From the NCBI GenBank assembly GCA_010206265.1, contig VIQV01000023.1, positions 1 through 64,000 of the forward strand: a stretch of 64,000 bases of DNA. Reading direction: 5' to 3'. The translations under genes were made by a program, and so were the position numbers. Under the pieces are notes generated by a model. That model saw only the letters and a list, made by a program, of their open reading frames with translations, did not search any database and was not told the DNA's origin. This document shows, piece after piece, positions 32,311 to 41,574 of this stretch. Each line of letters begins with the position of its first letter. Position 1 is the first letter of the stretch. The stretch is from Lachnospiraceae bacterium MD329. GTDB taxonomy: Bacteria; Bacillota; Clostridia; UBA1381.

Positions 32311-32772
32311 TTATATATTTTTAATTAAATTTATCATTTCAAGAGCAGACATAGCGCAATCTGTACCTTTATTTCCTGCCTTTGTACCGGCACGTTCAAT
32401 AGCTTGTTCGATAGTATCTGTAGTTAAAATTCCGAAAAGTACGGGTATGCCTGTATCCAATGAAACAGCAGCAATGCCCTTGGAAACTTCGGCGCACACA
32501 TAGTCATAATGGCTTGTCGCACCACGTATTACTGCGCCTAAGCAGATTACGGCATCGTATTTGCCGCTTGCCGCCATACGCTTAGCAATAACGGGTATTT
32601 CAAAAGCACCTGGAACCCAAGCTACGCTCATATTTTCATCAGCTACACCGTGACGCTTTAAACAATCTTCTGCGCCGCTTACAAGTTTAGAAGTAATAAA
32701 CTCATTGAATCGTGACGCGATAATACCTATTTTTAACCCTTCACCTGAAAAAACACCTTCAATTACTTTCAT
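32311..32772 (-). CDS. ribH: 6,7-dimethyl-8-ribityllumazine synthase
   Basis: 153 residues, the normal family length. Motifs: [12 protein letters not shown] (substrate-binding Phe), [22 protein letters not shown] with the catalytic His, and [17 protein letters not shown]. It condenses 5-amino-6-ribitylaminouracil with dihydroxybutanone phosphate. Last gene of the ribD-ribE-ribBA-ribH operon controlled by the upstream FMN riboswitch. Confidence 0.97.
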   Translation of the reverse strand: MKVIEGVFSGEGLKIGIIASRFNEFITSKLVSGAEDCLKRHGVADENMSVAWVPGAFEIPVIAKRMAASGKYDAVICLGAVIRGATSHYDYVCAEVSKGIAAVSLDTGIPVLFGILTTDTIEQAIERAGTKAGNKGTDCAMSALEMINLIKNI

Positions 32773-32785
32773 TTTTATATCCTCC

Positions 32786-33979
32786 TTAATAGTTTAATAA
32801 GTGACCCATTTTATTTTGCTTTGTTTTTAAATAAAATTCGTTTTCTTTTTTTGCGTCAATCTGAATTGGTATACGCTCCACAACTTCAATTCCGTATTCC
32901 GATAAGTCGGAAATTTTTTCGGGATTGTTTGTCATAATTCTGAGTTTTGACGCTCCTAAGTCCTTTAAAATTTGTGCTCCTTCGCTGTAATCCCGTAAAT
33001 CGGGTGCAAATCCAAGCTTTACATTTGCTTCAAGAGTATCATACCCCTGTTCCTGCAAATCATAAGCCTTTATTTTATTGAGAAGACCTATTCCGCGTCC
33101 TTCCTGACGAAGATATAAAAGAATTCCTCGACCTTCGTTGTTAATGTTAGTCAGGGCTTTTGCAAGCTGCTCGCCGCAGTCGCAGCGGCACGAACCGAAT
33201 ACATCTCCTGTAAGACATTCTGAATGAACACGGCATAAAACAGGCTTGCCGTCAGATACATCGCCCATAACAAGCGCAACGTGATGATTTCCGTTAATAA
33301 TATTTTTATAGCCGTAGATATTAAAATTGCCGTATTTTGTAGGAAGTTGCGCCTGTGTCACACGTACCATAAATTTATCGTGACGGCGTCGGTATGACTG
33401 CAAATCCTTGATTGTGATAAATGTAAGGTTATGTTTTTTTGAAAACTCAATAAGCTCGCTGCGGCGCATCATTGTACCATCATCAGCCATGATTTCGCAG
33501 CAAAGACCTACAGCAGGTAAGCCTGCAAGTCGCATAAGGTCAACAGTAGCTTCAGTGTGCCCGTTTCGCTCCAAAACTCCGCCTGCTTTTGATTCAAGCG
33601 GAAACATATGACCGGGACGTCTGAAATCGCGGGGAAGAGAAGTAGGCTCAACACACATACGTGCAGTAAGTCCGCGTTCCTCAGCGGAAATACCTGTTGT
33701 GGTGTCAATGTGGTCAATAGATTCGGTAAAAGCAGTGCAATGATTATCAGTATTGTTTGCAACCATTTGGCTTAAACCTAATTTTGTAATATAGTCTGAA
33801 CTCATAGGCATACATATAAGCCCTTTTGCATATGCAGCCATAAAATTCACATTTTCTGTTGTGGCATATTGTGCAGCGCATATTAAATCGCCTTCGTTTT
33901 CTCTTTCAGGGTCATCTGTTACAAGAATAAGCTTGCCGTTTCTTAAATCCTCAAGAGCCTTTTCTATACTGTCAAACAT
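32786..33979 (-). CDS. ribBA: Bifunctional DHBP synthase / GTP cyclohydrolase II
   Basis: 397 residues. The N-terminal half is 3,4-dihydroxy-2-butanone-4-phosphate synthase ([19 protein letters not shown] motifs). The C-terminal half is GTP cyclohydrolase II with the zinc cysteines in [18 protein letters not shown] and the [10 protein letters not shown] motif. It provides both precursors for lumazine synthesis. 13 bases separate it from ribH. Confidence 0.97.
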   Translation of the reverse strand: MFDSIEKALEDLRNGKLILVTDDPERENEGDLICAAQYATTENVNFMAAYAKGLICMPMSSDYITKLGLSQMVANNTDNHCTAFTESIDHIDTTTGISAEERGLTARMCVEPTSLPRDFRRPGHMFPLESKAGGVLERNGHTEATVDLMRLAGLPAVGLCCEIMADDGTMMRRSELIEFSKKHNLTFITIKDLQSYRRRHDKFMVRVTQAQLPTKYGNFNIYGYKNIINGNHHVALVMGDVSDGKPVLCRVHSECLTGDVFGSCRCDCGEQLAKALTNINNEGRGILLYLRQEGRGIGLLNKIKAYDLQEQGYDTLEANVKLGFAPDLRDYSEGAQILKDLGASKLRIMTNNPEKISDLSEYGIEVVERIPIQIDAKKENEFYLKTKQNKMGHLLNY

Positions 33980-33991
33980 TTTTCATTCCTC

Positions 33992-34621
33992 CTAAAAATT
34001 ATATTTATTTAGAAAATCCTCAGTTATACCGTTTGATTTCCCTATAAGTTTTTCAACATATTTACCGATAATATCACATTCAAGATTGACTCTATCACTA
34101 CTTTTTTTTGAAAGCAGAGTTGTTTCTGCTCCGGTGTGGGGAATAATTGAAACAGAAAAAGCGTCTTTAAAGACTTTGGCAACAGTAAGACTTATACCAT
34201 CGATAGCGATAGAGCCTTTTTCTACGATATACCGCATAACGGAGCTGTCAGCAGTAATTGTTACCCATACAGCATTATCCTCTTTTATGAGAGATTGTAT
34301 AAAACCTATGCCGTCTATATGACCTGAAACAATATGACCGCCAAAACGTCCGTCTGACGGCATAGCGCGTTCAAGATTGACTTCCGAACCATTTTGCAGA
34401 GTGCCAAGGTTACTTCTTCTCATACTCTCTGCCATTACGTCAGCAGTGAAGATATTTCCGTTAATTGATGTTATGGTAAGACATACACCGTTTACTGCCA
34501 CGCTGTCACCAATTTTCAAGCCGTCAAATACAACATTTCCCTGTACAGATAGTTCACAAGATAATGCGCCGCGCCTTACAGCAGCTATTTTGCCTATTTC
34601 TTCAATTATTCCCGTGAACAT
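33992..34621 (-). CDS. ribE: Riboflavin synthase alpha chain
   Basis: 209 residues. The two tandem lumazine-binding domains are visible as an internal repeat: MFTGIIEEIG ... VNGVCLT in the first, GHIVSGHIDG ... IDGISLTV in the second. It dismutates two lumazines to riboflavin. Its ATG overlaps the ribD stop in an ATGTAATG arrangement, so translation is coupled. Confidence 0.96.
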   Translation of the reverse strand: MFTGIIEEIGKIAAVRRGALSCELSVQGNVVFDGLKIGDSVAVNGVCLTITSINGNIFTADVMAESMRRSNLGTLQNGSEVNLERAMPSDGRFGGHIVSGHIDGIGFIQSLIKEDNAVWVTITADSSVMRYIVEKGSIAIDGISLTVAKVFKDAFSVSIIPHTGAETTLLSKKSSDRVNLECDIIGKYVEKLIGKSNGITEDFLNKYNF

Positions 34622-35697
34622 TACATCACCTCATATTCGATTAATATATCGTCGTCAAAATTTGTTATCTGCGGATTTTTTAATTTTACAGCATCATTAA
34701 CAAGATTAATTCCTAATGGGGCTATTGAATTCTTTCCGTCTGCGCCGATAAGCTTAGGCGCAATATAGAGGCAGAATTTGTTTACAATACCTGATTTTAA
34801 AGCTCCTGCATTTATTTCGCCGCCGCCTTCAATTAGTACGCTGTCTATTTTTTTTCTGCCAAGAATTGTCATTAAATCCTGTAAGTCTACGCGGTTTTCG
34901 ACCGCGTTTGTTTGCAGTATATTTGCGCCTGAGTCTGTAATTGCAGACAGTTTCTGCTGGTTCTGCGATATTGTTGCAATATATGTCGGAATATCTTTTG
35001 CAGTCTGCAGAATTTTTGAATCAAGGGGAATACGGAGTTGACTGTCACAAATAATTCTTATTGGATTTGATGGGATTTCAGTACGGCAGTTAAGCATTGG
35101 GTCATCGGCAATAACGGTATTGACGCCTGCTAAAATGGCTGAAACTCTTTTTCTTATAAGGTGACTGTGCGCACGTGATTTTCCGTTTGTAATCCATTTT
35201 GAATCTCCTGAATATGAGGCAATCTTGCCGTCTGCTGTACTTGCGGCTTTCATAATCACATAGGGAGTGCCTGTGGTTATAAAATGAAAGAAAATATCGT
35301 TTATTTCGTCACATTCTTTTTGTAAAAAGCCTTCAATAACTTCTATGCCGTTATCATGCAGTATTTGAATTCCATTTCCTGCGACAAGCGGATTCGGATC
35401 AGAAGAGCCTACATATACTTTTTTTATTCCGCTCTCTATAACAGCCTCTGTACACGGTGGATTTTTGCCGTAATGGCAGCAGGGTTCAAGTGTAACAAAC
35501 ATATCCGCGCCAATAGGGGAAACGGTACAGTTTTTTAAAGCATTTCTTTCAGCGTGGAGTTCACCGTAACGTTCGTGAAAGCCCTCGCCGATAATTTTTC
35601 CGTCTTTAACAATTACCGCTCCAACAAGAGGATTGGGATTTACAAAGCCTGTTCCGAGTTTGGCAAGTTCAATTGCACGACGCATATATTTTTCCAT
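34621..35697 (-). CDS. ribD: Bifunctional pyrimidine deaminase / reductase
   Basis: 358 residues from the ATG at 35697; a GTG at 35706 lies inside the terminator stem and is rejected. The deaminase domain has HAERNAL and PCCHYGKNPPC (zinc site), and the reductase domain has SLDGKIA-like STADGKIA and a LIEGGGEINAG motif. First gene of the operon. The ATG follows the riboswitch terminator's T run directly. The only SD-like sequence (GGGGTG) is inside the terminator arm, so the hairpin may also block translation. Confidence 0.95.
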   Translation of the reverse strand: MEKYMRRAIELAKLGTGFVNPNPLVGAVIVKDGKIIGEGFHERYGELHAERNALKNCTVSPIGADMFVTLEPCCHYGKNPPCTEAVIESGIKKVYVGSSDPNPLVAGNGIQILHDNGIEVIEGFLQKECDEINDIFFHFITTGTPYVIMKAASTADGKIASYSGDSKWITNGKSRAHSHLIRKRVSAILAGVNTVIADDPMLNCRTEIPSNPIRIICDSQLRIPLDSKILQTAKDIPTYIATISQNQQKLSAITDSGANILQTNAVENRVDLQDLMTILGRKKIDSVLIEGGGEINAGALKSGIVNKFCLYIAPKLIGADGKNSIAPLGINLVNDAVKLKNPQITNFDDDILIEYEVM

Positions 35698-35729
35698 AAA
35701 AAACACCCCGAAATTTGTTTCGGGGTGTT
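35698..35729 (-). terminator. Riboswitch-controlled terminator
   Basis: Minus-strand stem ACACCCCGAAA/TTTCGGGGTGT with a four-base loop and T6 immediately before the ribD ATG. Confidence 0.9.
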
Positions 35730-35754
35730 AGAATTTACAGTATTATAAAATAAA

Positions 35755-35884
35755 TACCTTCTCCCATCCGGACTTTACCGTCGGTTTCGGAATTGCACCG
35801 AATCAACCCGCTGAATAACGGGCTCACGGACTTACGGTATAACCGCTCACCGCCGATTATGAATTTCACATACCCCGAAGATAA
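35755..35884 (-). promoter_or_regulatory. FMN riboswitch (RFN element)
   Basis: On the minus strand the conserved RFN blocks appear in order: ATCTTCGGGG, GTGAAATTC, CGGCGGT, AGTCCGTGAGC, GATTCGGTG, AATTCCGA, CCGACGGTAAAGTCCGGATG and GGGAGAAGG. When FMN binds, the downstream terminator forms and the rib operon is switched off. Confidence 0.97.
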
Positions 35885-35897
35885 TCTTATATAGTAT

Positions 35898-35924
35898 ATT
35901 ATACTAAAAGTATTTTTTTGTCAA
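35898..35924 (-). promoter_or_regulatory. Probable promoter of the riboflavin operon
   Basis: Minus strand TTGACA (35919-35924) and TATAAT (35898-35903). The spacer is only 15 bases. A TATACT at 35893-35898 gives 20. Boxes are convincing, spacing is not ideal. Confidence 0.6.
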
Positions 35925-35952
35925 TAGCAATTTGAAAAAATAAATATAACTA

Positions 35953-35981
35953 TTGAAACTCCACACAAAATATGGTATAAT
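35953..35981 (+). promoter_or_regulatory. Promoter of the glycyl-radical enzyme operon
   Basis: TTGAAA at 35953-35958, a 17-base spacer, and TATAAT at 35976-35981. It lies divergently next to the rib promoter. Confidence 0.8.
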
Positions 35982-36021
35982 GTCATCATAAATATATACC
36001 ATACAGAGTGAGGTAAAGGAA

Positions 36022-38553
36022 ATGAAGATTTTTAATACAACTGACATTCCTATGACAGATAGAATACAGCATCTTTTAGATAATTTATTTGCTAAAATGC
36101 CAGAAATTGAAGTGGACAGAGCAGTGCTTCTGACTGAGAGTTATAAGGCTACGGAAGGGTTGCCGATAGTTAAGCGACGCGCATTGGCATTTAAGCATAT
36201 ATTGGAAAATATTCCGATTACAATTCGTGATTATGAGCTTGTAGTCGGCAGTGCAACAAAAGCACCGAGAAGTTGTCAGGTTTTTCCTGAGTATTCGTAT
36301 GAATGGTTAGAGGCGGAGCTTGATACGGTTGAATTCCGTGAGGCAGATCCGTTTCATATATCAGAGGAGAATAAAAAGATTTTAAGAGATGTATATCCTT
36401 ATTGGAAGGGTAAGACAACAAGTGAACTGGCATCTGCATATATGGCTCCTGAGGCACGTCTGGCAGTTGATCATAATATGTTCACACCGGGTAATTACTT
36501 TTATAACGGAGTAGGACATCTTACAGTTGATTACGGTAAGGTTATCAGAATTGGTTATAAAGGATATATGGCTGAAATTGAGGAAGAACTCAAAAACTGT
36601 AATGTTTATGACGCAGACTATGCAAGACGTCACGAATTTCTTGAATCTGCGCTGATTTCTTGTCAGGCAGTAATCAATTATGCCCGCAGATATGCAGCTC
36701 TTGCATATGATATGGCTCAGAAATGTGCAGATTCTAATAGAAAACAGGAATTGCTTTTAATTGCAAAAAATTGTGCGACTGTACCTGAGAACGGCGCAGC
36801 GACGTTTTATGAGGCTTGTCAGTCGTTCTGGTTTGTACAAATGCTTATACAGATGGAGGCAAGCGGTCACTCAATTTCACCGGGGCGTTTTGACCAGTAT
36901 ATGTATCCGTATTATAAGTCGGATATTGAAAAGGGGATACTTACGCGTGAGTTTGCTCAGGAGCTTTTGGACTGTATATGGGTAAAGCTCAATGATTTAA
37001 ATAAAGTTCGTGATGCTGCGTCGGCAGAAGGTTTTGCGGGCTACAGCCTGTTTCAGAACTTGTGCGCTGGCGGTCAGACGGAGGACGGACTAGATGCTAC
37101 TAATGATTTATCGTTCCTGTGTATTCAGGCGTCAATGCATACAAGATTACCTGCGCCGTCATTCTCGGTGAGAATATGGAACGGCACACCAAATGAGTTT
37201 TTAATAAAATGTGCGGAGCTTACAAGAACAGGTATCGGACTTCCTGCATATTACAATGATGAAGTTATTATTCCTGCGCTTATGAGTAGAGGCGTTACTC
37301 TTGAGGACGCGCGAGGATATAATATTATCGGCTGTGTTGAACCTCAGGTTCCTTACAAAACCGACGGCTGGCACGACGCGGCATTCTTTAATATGTGCCG
37401 TCCGCTTGAGCTTGTGTTCTCAAACGGTATTGACAAGGGCGTGCAGGTAGGATTGCCTACGGGTGATGTACTGAATATGAAAAACTTTGACGAGTTTTAT
37501 GACGCGTATAAGGCACAGATGAAGTATATGATAAGAATGATGGTAAATGCCGATAATGCGATTGATGTTGCACACGCAGAACGCTGTCCCTTGCCGTTTG
37601 TTTCAACAATGGTTGAGGACTGTATTTCTCGCGGAAAAACAATGCAGGAAGGCGGAGCGCATTATAATTTTACAGGTCCGCAGGGATTTGGTATTGCTAA
37701 TATGACAGACGCTCTTTACGCAATAAAAACGCTTGTTTTTGATAAAAAACTTGTTTCAATGGCTGATTTCAAAGATGCGCTTTTACACAATTATGGCAGA
37801 GGGCTTACACCTAAAGCCGCAAAAATTGCAACGCAGGAGGTCGTAGATAATCTTGTTGCAATGAATAAACCTGTAACAAAGGCGCAGATTGAAGAAATTT
37901 GCAGAATGTTCCTTACAGGTACTTCAACACAGGCTGATATTGAGCGTTATGACAAACTTCTTGCTATGATAGATGAACTGCCTAAATACGGAAATGATAT
38001 AGAGGAAATAGACCTTTTTGCGCGTGATGTGGCGTATGTTTATACAAAAGAACTTCAAAATTATAAGAATCCGCGAGGAGGTATTTTCCACGCAGGACTT
38101 TATCCGGTATCGGCAAATGTACCGCTTGGAGAGCAAACAGGAGCAACGCCCGACGGTAGGCTGGCAAATACACCGATTGCCGATGGTGTGGGACCGCGCA
38201 GCGGCTCGGATAGGCTTGGACCTACGGCTGCGGCAAACTCGGTTGCTAAGCTTGACCACGCAATCGCGTCAAACGGCACGCTGTATAATCAGAAATTCCA
38301 TCCATCTGCATTGAGCGGAATGGAGGGACTGCAGAATTTTGCGGCCTATATAAGAGCATTTTTTGACCAGAAGGGAATGCATATGCAGTTTAATGTGGTA
38401 AGCAAGGAAACTCTTATAGACGCACAGAAACACCCTGAGAACTATAAATCTTTGGTAGTAAGAGTTGCAGGCTATAGCGCATTGTTTACTACGTTGTCAC
38501 GTTCACTGCAGGACGATATTATAAATCGTACGGAGCAAACCTTCGGAGGCTAA
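36022..38553 (+). CDS. Glycyl-radical enzyme, glycerol/1,2-propanediol dehydratase-like
   Basis: 843 residues. The radical site is Gly817 in RVAGYSALF and the active-site thiyl Cys438 lies in IIGCVEPQ, with Glu440. Asp452 in TDGWHD lies exactly 14 residues after the Cys, as in B12-independent glycerol dehydratase (Cys433, Glu435, Asp447). GHLTVDYGKV and SGHSISPGRF supply the His and His-Ser residues of that class. CutC, HypD and true PFL differ at these places. No aldehyde or alcohol dehydrogenase or microcompartment genes are nearby, so the substrate is not certain. The activase follows. Confidence 0.88.
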   Translation: MKIFNTTDIPMTDRIQHLLDNLFAKMPEIEVDRAVLLTESYKATEGLPIVKRRALAFKHILENIPITIRDYELVVGSATKAPRSCQVFPEYSYEWLEAELDTVEFREADPFHISEENKKILRDVYPYWKGKTTSELASAYMAPEARLAVDHNMFTPGNYFYNGVGHLTVDYGKVIRIGYKGYMAEIEEELKNCNVYDADYARRHEFLESALISCQAVINYARRYAALAYDMAQKCADSNRKQELLLIAKNCATVPENGAATFYEACQSFWFVQMLIQMEASGHSISPGRFDQYMYPYYKSDIEKGILTREFAQELLDCIWVKLNDLNKVRDAASAEGFAGYSLFQNLCAGGQTEDGLDATNDLSFLCIQASMHTRLPAPSFSVRIWNGTPNEFLIKCAELTRTGIGLPAYYNDEVIIPALMSRGVTLEDARGYNIIGCVEPQVPYKTDGWHDAAFFNMCRPLELVFSNGIDKGVQVGLPTGDVLNMKNFDEFYDAYKAQMKYMIRMMVNADNAIDVAHAERCPLPFVSTMVEDCISRGKTMQEGGAHYNFTGPQGFGIANMTDALYAIKTLVFDKKLVSMADFKDALLHNYGRGLTPKAAKIATQEVVDNLVAMNKPVTKAQIEEICRMFLTGTSTQADIERYDKLLAMIDELPKYGNDIEEIDLFARDVAYVYTKELQNYKNPRGGIFHAGLYPVSANVPLGEQTGATPDGRLANTPIADGVGPRSGSDRLGPTAAANSVAKLDHAIASNGTLYNQKFHPSALSGMEGLQNFAAYIRAFFDQKGMHMQFNVVSKETLIDAQKHPENYKSLVVRVAGYSALFTTLSRSLQDDIINRTEQTFGG

Positions 38554-38619
38554 AACGAATAAAAATTTCGAAAACTGAATGATTTCTTTCGGTTCAGTAT
38601 GAAAGGAATAATTATAATA

Positions 38620-39411
38620 ATGGAAAATTATATGGAGGCTCGCGGAAGAATATTTGATATTCAGAAATATTCTATTCACGACGGACCTGGAATACGCACA
38701 ATTATATTTTTAAAAGGCTGTGCATTGAGATGCCGTTGGTGCTGTAATCCGGAATCTCAGGAATTTGGTATACAGACAATGATGTTTGAGGGCAGGGAAA
38801 AGACAATGGGCTCTGATGTATCAGTAGCTGATGTTTTGCCAATAATACAACAGGACGTATTTTATTATAACAGGAGCGGCGGAGGTGTAACGCTGTCGGG
38901 TGGAGAAGCACTGCTGCAGCCTGATTTTGCGCCGTATTTACTTCACGCCTGTAAGGATTACGGTATTAATACTGCGATTGAAACTACGGGATTTGCCAAA
39001 TGGGAAACAATACAAAAATATCTTCCGTATCTTGATTATGTACTTATGGACATTAAGCATATGAATAGCAGTAAACATAAGGAATTTACAACACAGCCAA
39101 ATGAACTGATACTTGAAAATGCGCGAAGAATAGCCGAATCAGGAGCAGTTAACTTAACAATAAGAGTACCTGTTATACCGACATTTAACGCAACACCTGA
39201 GGAGATTTCAGAAATTGCGGAATTTGCGGCTACGCTTTCGGGAGTTACAAAACTCCATTTACTGCCATATCATAGACTCGGTCAGGGAAAATATGAAGGT
39301 CTGAACAGACCGTATGCTCTTGACGGGGTTGAACTGATACCGGACGATTATATGAAAATGCTTTTGGAAACGGCAAAACAGTCTGGTCTTGAATGTCAAA
39401 TCGGAGGATAA
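38620..39411 (+). CDS. Glycyl-radical enzyme activating enzyme (radical SAM)
   Basis: 263 residues from ATG 38620 (AAAGGAA upstream). An ATG at 38599 has no ribosome binding site, and an ATG at 38632 is a third option. The radical SAM Cys motif is CALRCRWC, followed by NPESQ and GGGVTLSGGE. The cysteine-rich ferredoxin insert that most dehydratase activases carry after the NPE motif is absent, so the protein has PFL-activase-like single-cluster architecture. It should install the radical on Gly817 of the upstream enzyme. Confidence 0.92.
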   Translation: MENYMEARGRIFDIQKYSIHDGPGIRTIIFLKGCALRCRWCCNPESQEFGIQTMMFEGREKTMGSDVSVADVLPIIQQDVFYYNRSGGGVTLSGGEALLQPDFAPYLLHACKDYGINTAIETTGFAKWETIQKYLPYLDYVLMDIKHMNSSKHKEFTTQPNELILENARRIAESGAVNLTIRVPVIPTFNATPEEISEIAEFAATLSGVTKLHLLPYHRLGQGKYEGLNRPYALDGVELIPDDYMKMLLETAKQSGLECQIGG

Positions 39412-39412
39412 A

Positions 39413-39856
39413 ATGGAAATTGAAATAATGAATAGCAGTCACATTGATAATGTGCTTGAAATGTCAAAAGTGTTTTATGCAAGTGATGCGCTTGACCACG
39501 CAGTTCCGATGGATATAATAGAGGAAAATATTAAAATCGCAGTAAGCGGAAATGATATTCTTACAGGTTATGTGATGTGTGAAGATAATAAACCTGTAGG
39601 TTTCTCTTATGTGACCTGTTATTATGAAACGGAGGTAGGCGGAGTTTGCGCGCAGATACTGGATTTGTATATTGATTCAGCATACAGGGGCAGGGGATAT
39701 GCCTCAAAATATTTTCAATATATATTTGACAGATACAATTATGCAAAAAGATTTCGGTTAGAAGTGGTTAGAGATAATGAGAATGCAATAAATGTATATA
39801 AAAAAATGGGATTTAAGGATATTGCATACGGTCAAATGGCTATTGATAAAATATAA
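39413..39856 (+). CDS. GNAT-family acetyltransferase
   Basis: 147 residues from ATG 39413 (CGGAGGA upstream; start two bases after the activase stop). The acetyl-CoA motif is ILDLYIDSAYRGRGYASKY, and the C-terminal part reads LEVVRDNENAINVYKKMGF. A typical small GNAT, substrate unknown. Co-transcribed with the glycyl-radical pair. Confidence 0.88.
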   Translation: MEIEIMNSSHIDNVLEMSKVFYASDALDHAVPMDIIEENIKIAVSGNDILTGYVMCEDNKPVGFSYVTCYYETEVGGVCAQILDLYIDSAYRGRGYASKYFQYIFDRYNYAKRFRLEVVRDNENAINVYKKMGFKDIAYGQMAIDKI

Positions 39857-39891
39857 ATTATGGTAAAAATTAATAAATTTTCGTTTTTCTA

Positions 39892-39920
39892 TTGACTATT
39901 TGAGGAAAAAGTTGTATTAT
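39892..39920 (+). promoter_or_regulatory. Promoter of the HPr-like gene
   Basis: TTGACT at 39892-39897, a 17-base spacer, and TATTAT at 39915-39920. Confidence 0.85.
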
Positions 39921-39977
39921 ATAAAGTGTAAGTATATACATAGGCGGATACGCGCGAATTAAAGGAGGAATTTATTT

Positions 39978-40208
39978 ATGAAAACATTTAATCTGTTACT
40001 AAGCTCTATTAACGACGTAAAAGACTTCGTAAATATTGTAAGCAAGTATGATTTTGACGTAGATTTAACATCAGGCAGATACGTTGTTGATGCAAAGTCA
40101 ATTATGGGTATCTTTAGCTTGGATTTGTCAAAGCCTATCAAAGTTGAAGTTCATTCAGACGATTGTGAGAAATTTATGGCAGAGCTTGACAAGTTCATCA
40201 TTAAATAA
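39978..40208 (+). CDS. HPr-like protein lacking the phosphorylatable histidine
   Basis: 76 residues. The second half, VDAKSIMGIFSLDLSKPIKVEV, is clearly HPr-like, with the regulatory Ser46 context KSIMG. The region where GLHARPA should be reads SSINDVKDF, so His15 is missing. Such a protein cannot carry PTS phosphate but could still bind HPr partners or be a Ser-phosphorylated regulator. It forms a single-gene unit with a strong promoter, an AAAGGAGG site and a terminator. Confidence 0.8.
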   Translation: MKTFNLLLSSINDVKDFVNIVSKYDFDVDLTSGRYVVDAKSIMGIFSLDLSKPIKVEVHSDDCEKFMAELDKFIIK

Positions 40209-40223
40209 TTAACAAGGTAAATA

Positions 40224-40252
40224 AAAACGTCCTCGAATGAGGACGTTTTTTC
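40224..40252 (+). terminator. Intrinsic terminator
   Basis: ACGTCCTC/GAGGACGT with a GAAT loop and T6. A rich flanks allow leftward use too. Confidence 0.9.
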
Positions 40253-40275
40253 ATTATGTATTTGTGATTTAATAA

Positions 40276-40692
40276 TCAGATATTAAAGTTCTCCGATTTG
40301 AAATTGCTGTAAAATCTGCCGTGTTGTGCAGTAAAACGAAGTATGCAGTAGTCGGAATCAGAAACACCTTGAGGATAATACATTATGTAGTTATCATTCC
40401 AGAATGTTTCTTTAGTTTCATTATCCTGAAGAACTTCGACAGTTCCTGTAAGCATTACGCCTCGAAAAAAACGACGATCACAAAAATATAAGCACGCCTT
40501 TGGATTCTCTAAAAATTGAGAAACTCTCATTGACGAAGTATTTGTGTGAAAGTAAAATATTTTGATTCCTTCGGTTTTGCAAGGGGGCAGCATTGCCTTA
40601 GTGTTTGGGAAACCATTTTCATCAACAGAACTGATAAAAGCTACACCCTGTTTGCTTATTAGATTGCCGATAGTTTTTTCTGGATTTCTCAT
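40276..40692 (-). CDS. Pyridoxamine 5'-phosphate oxidase-family flavin-binding protein
   Basis: 138 residues. A split-barrel pattern (GVAFISSVDENGFPNTKAM, FYFHTNTSSMRVSQ, ACLYFCD) is typical of the PNPOx-like general-stress group that binds FMN or F420-type cofactors. The active residues of true PdxH are not evident. It ends the rbgA-lepB-direction gene row, three bases after rbgA. Substrate unknown. Confidence 0.8.
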   Translation of the reverse strand: MRNPEKTIGNLISKQGVAFISSVDENGFPNTKAMLPPCKTEGIKIFYFHTNTSSMRVSQFLENPKACLYFCDRRFFRGVMLTGTVEVLQDNETKETFWNDNYIMYYPQGVSDSDYCILRFTAQHGRFYSNFKSENFNI

Positions 40693-40694
40693 TG

Positions 40695-41561
40695 TTATAT
40701 CTCCTTATCAATATCATCAGGTGTTTCAAGGGTAATCATACCTATTTTTGCGCCCCGAAGTTCGTCAAGCAGCATATTTGCAGCGCGTTCCATATCAATT
40801 TCACCTCCGGAAATAACAAAACCACGTTTTTTGCCTATCTTTTCAAGAATTTCATATCCTTCCAAACCGTCAACACTATCAAGTTTATATCTCGTACAGA
40901 GGGCCTCGGAATAGTTGTCGCGCAAATATTCACATAGTGAGTATGCAAGGAGCTCTGTATTCATTATTTCATCACGAATTGCGCCGGTATATGCAAGACG
41001 CATTGCCACTTCCTGATTATCGAATTTGGGAGGAAGAATACCGGGTGTATCCAAAAGCTCTGCGTCACCTTTAATTCTGAGCCATTGTTTACCGCGTGTA
41101 ACACCGGGTCTGTCGCCTGTTTTCGTACTTGCTTTTCCGACAAGACGATTTATAAGACTTGACTTACCAACATTTGGAATACCAACCATCATTAGTTTAA
41201 GCGTTCTGTTGCGTCCTTTTTCTTTTTCACGGTCTATTTTATCCTGAACTACTGCACGAGCCTCACTTAATACTGTATTAATGCCAAGTCCTGTGGCACA
41301 GCTGATGGGAATTACTTTTAAGCCTTGTTCGGCATATTTGTTAATCCATATCTTAGTACGGGATTTATCTGCTAAGTCGGCTTTATTAAGCACGATAAGA
41401 CGCGGTTTGTTTCTTATAATATCGTCAAAATTCGGATTTCGCCCCGAAAATGGAATACGCGCGTCAAGAATTTCAACAACAACATCTATAAGTTTTAAAT
41501 TATCCTCAATCATACGGCGCGTTTTTGCCATATGTCCGGGATACCATTGTAAGTTCTGCAT
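40695..41561 (-). CDS. rbgA: Ribosome biogenesis GTPase RbgA (YlqF)
   Basis: 288 residues. GTPase motifs in circularly permuted order: G4 LNKADL, then G1 GIPNVGKSSL, then G3 DTPG (LLDTPGILPP), with MQNLQWYPGHMAK at the N-terminus, the RbgA/YlqF signature. It helps late assembly of the 50S subunit. In an rplS-lepB-rbgA row, which is the common Firmicute order. Confidence 0.95.
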   Translation of the reverse strand: MQNLQWYPGHMAKTRRMIEDNLKLIDVVVEILDARIPFSGRNPNFDDIIRNKPRLIVLNKADLADKSRTKIWINKYAEQGLKVIPISCATGLGINTVLSEARAVVQDKIDREKEKGRNRTLKLMMVGIPNVGKSSLINRLVGKASTKTGDRPGVTRGKQWLRIKGDAELLDTPGILPPKFDNQEVAMRLAYTGAIRDEIMNTELLAYSLCEYLRDNYSEALCTRYKLDSVDGLEGYEILEKIGKKRGFVISGGEIDMERAANMLLDELRGAKIGMITLETPDDIDKEI

Positions 41562-41574
41562 ATATTACCTCGTA

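Noticed and set aside
34086-35748. Rightward open frames overlapping the riboflavin genes
   Set aside because: They are antisense shadows of strongly identified ribE and ribD and have no ribosome binding sites.
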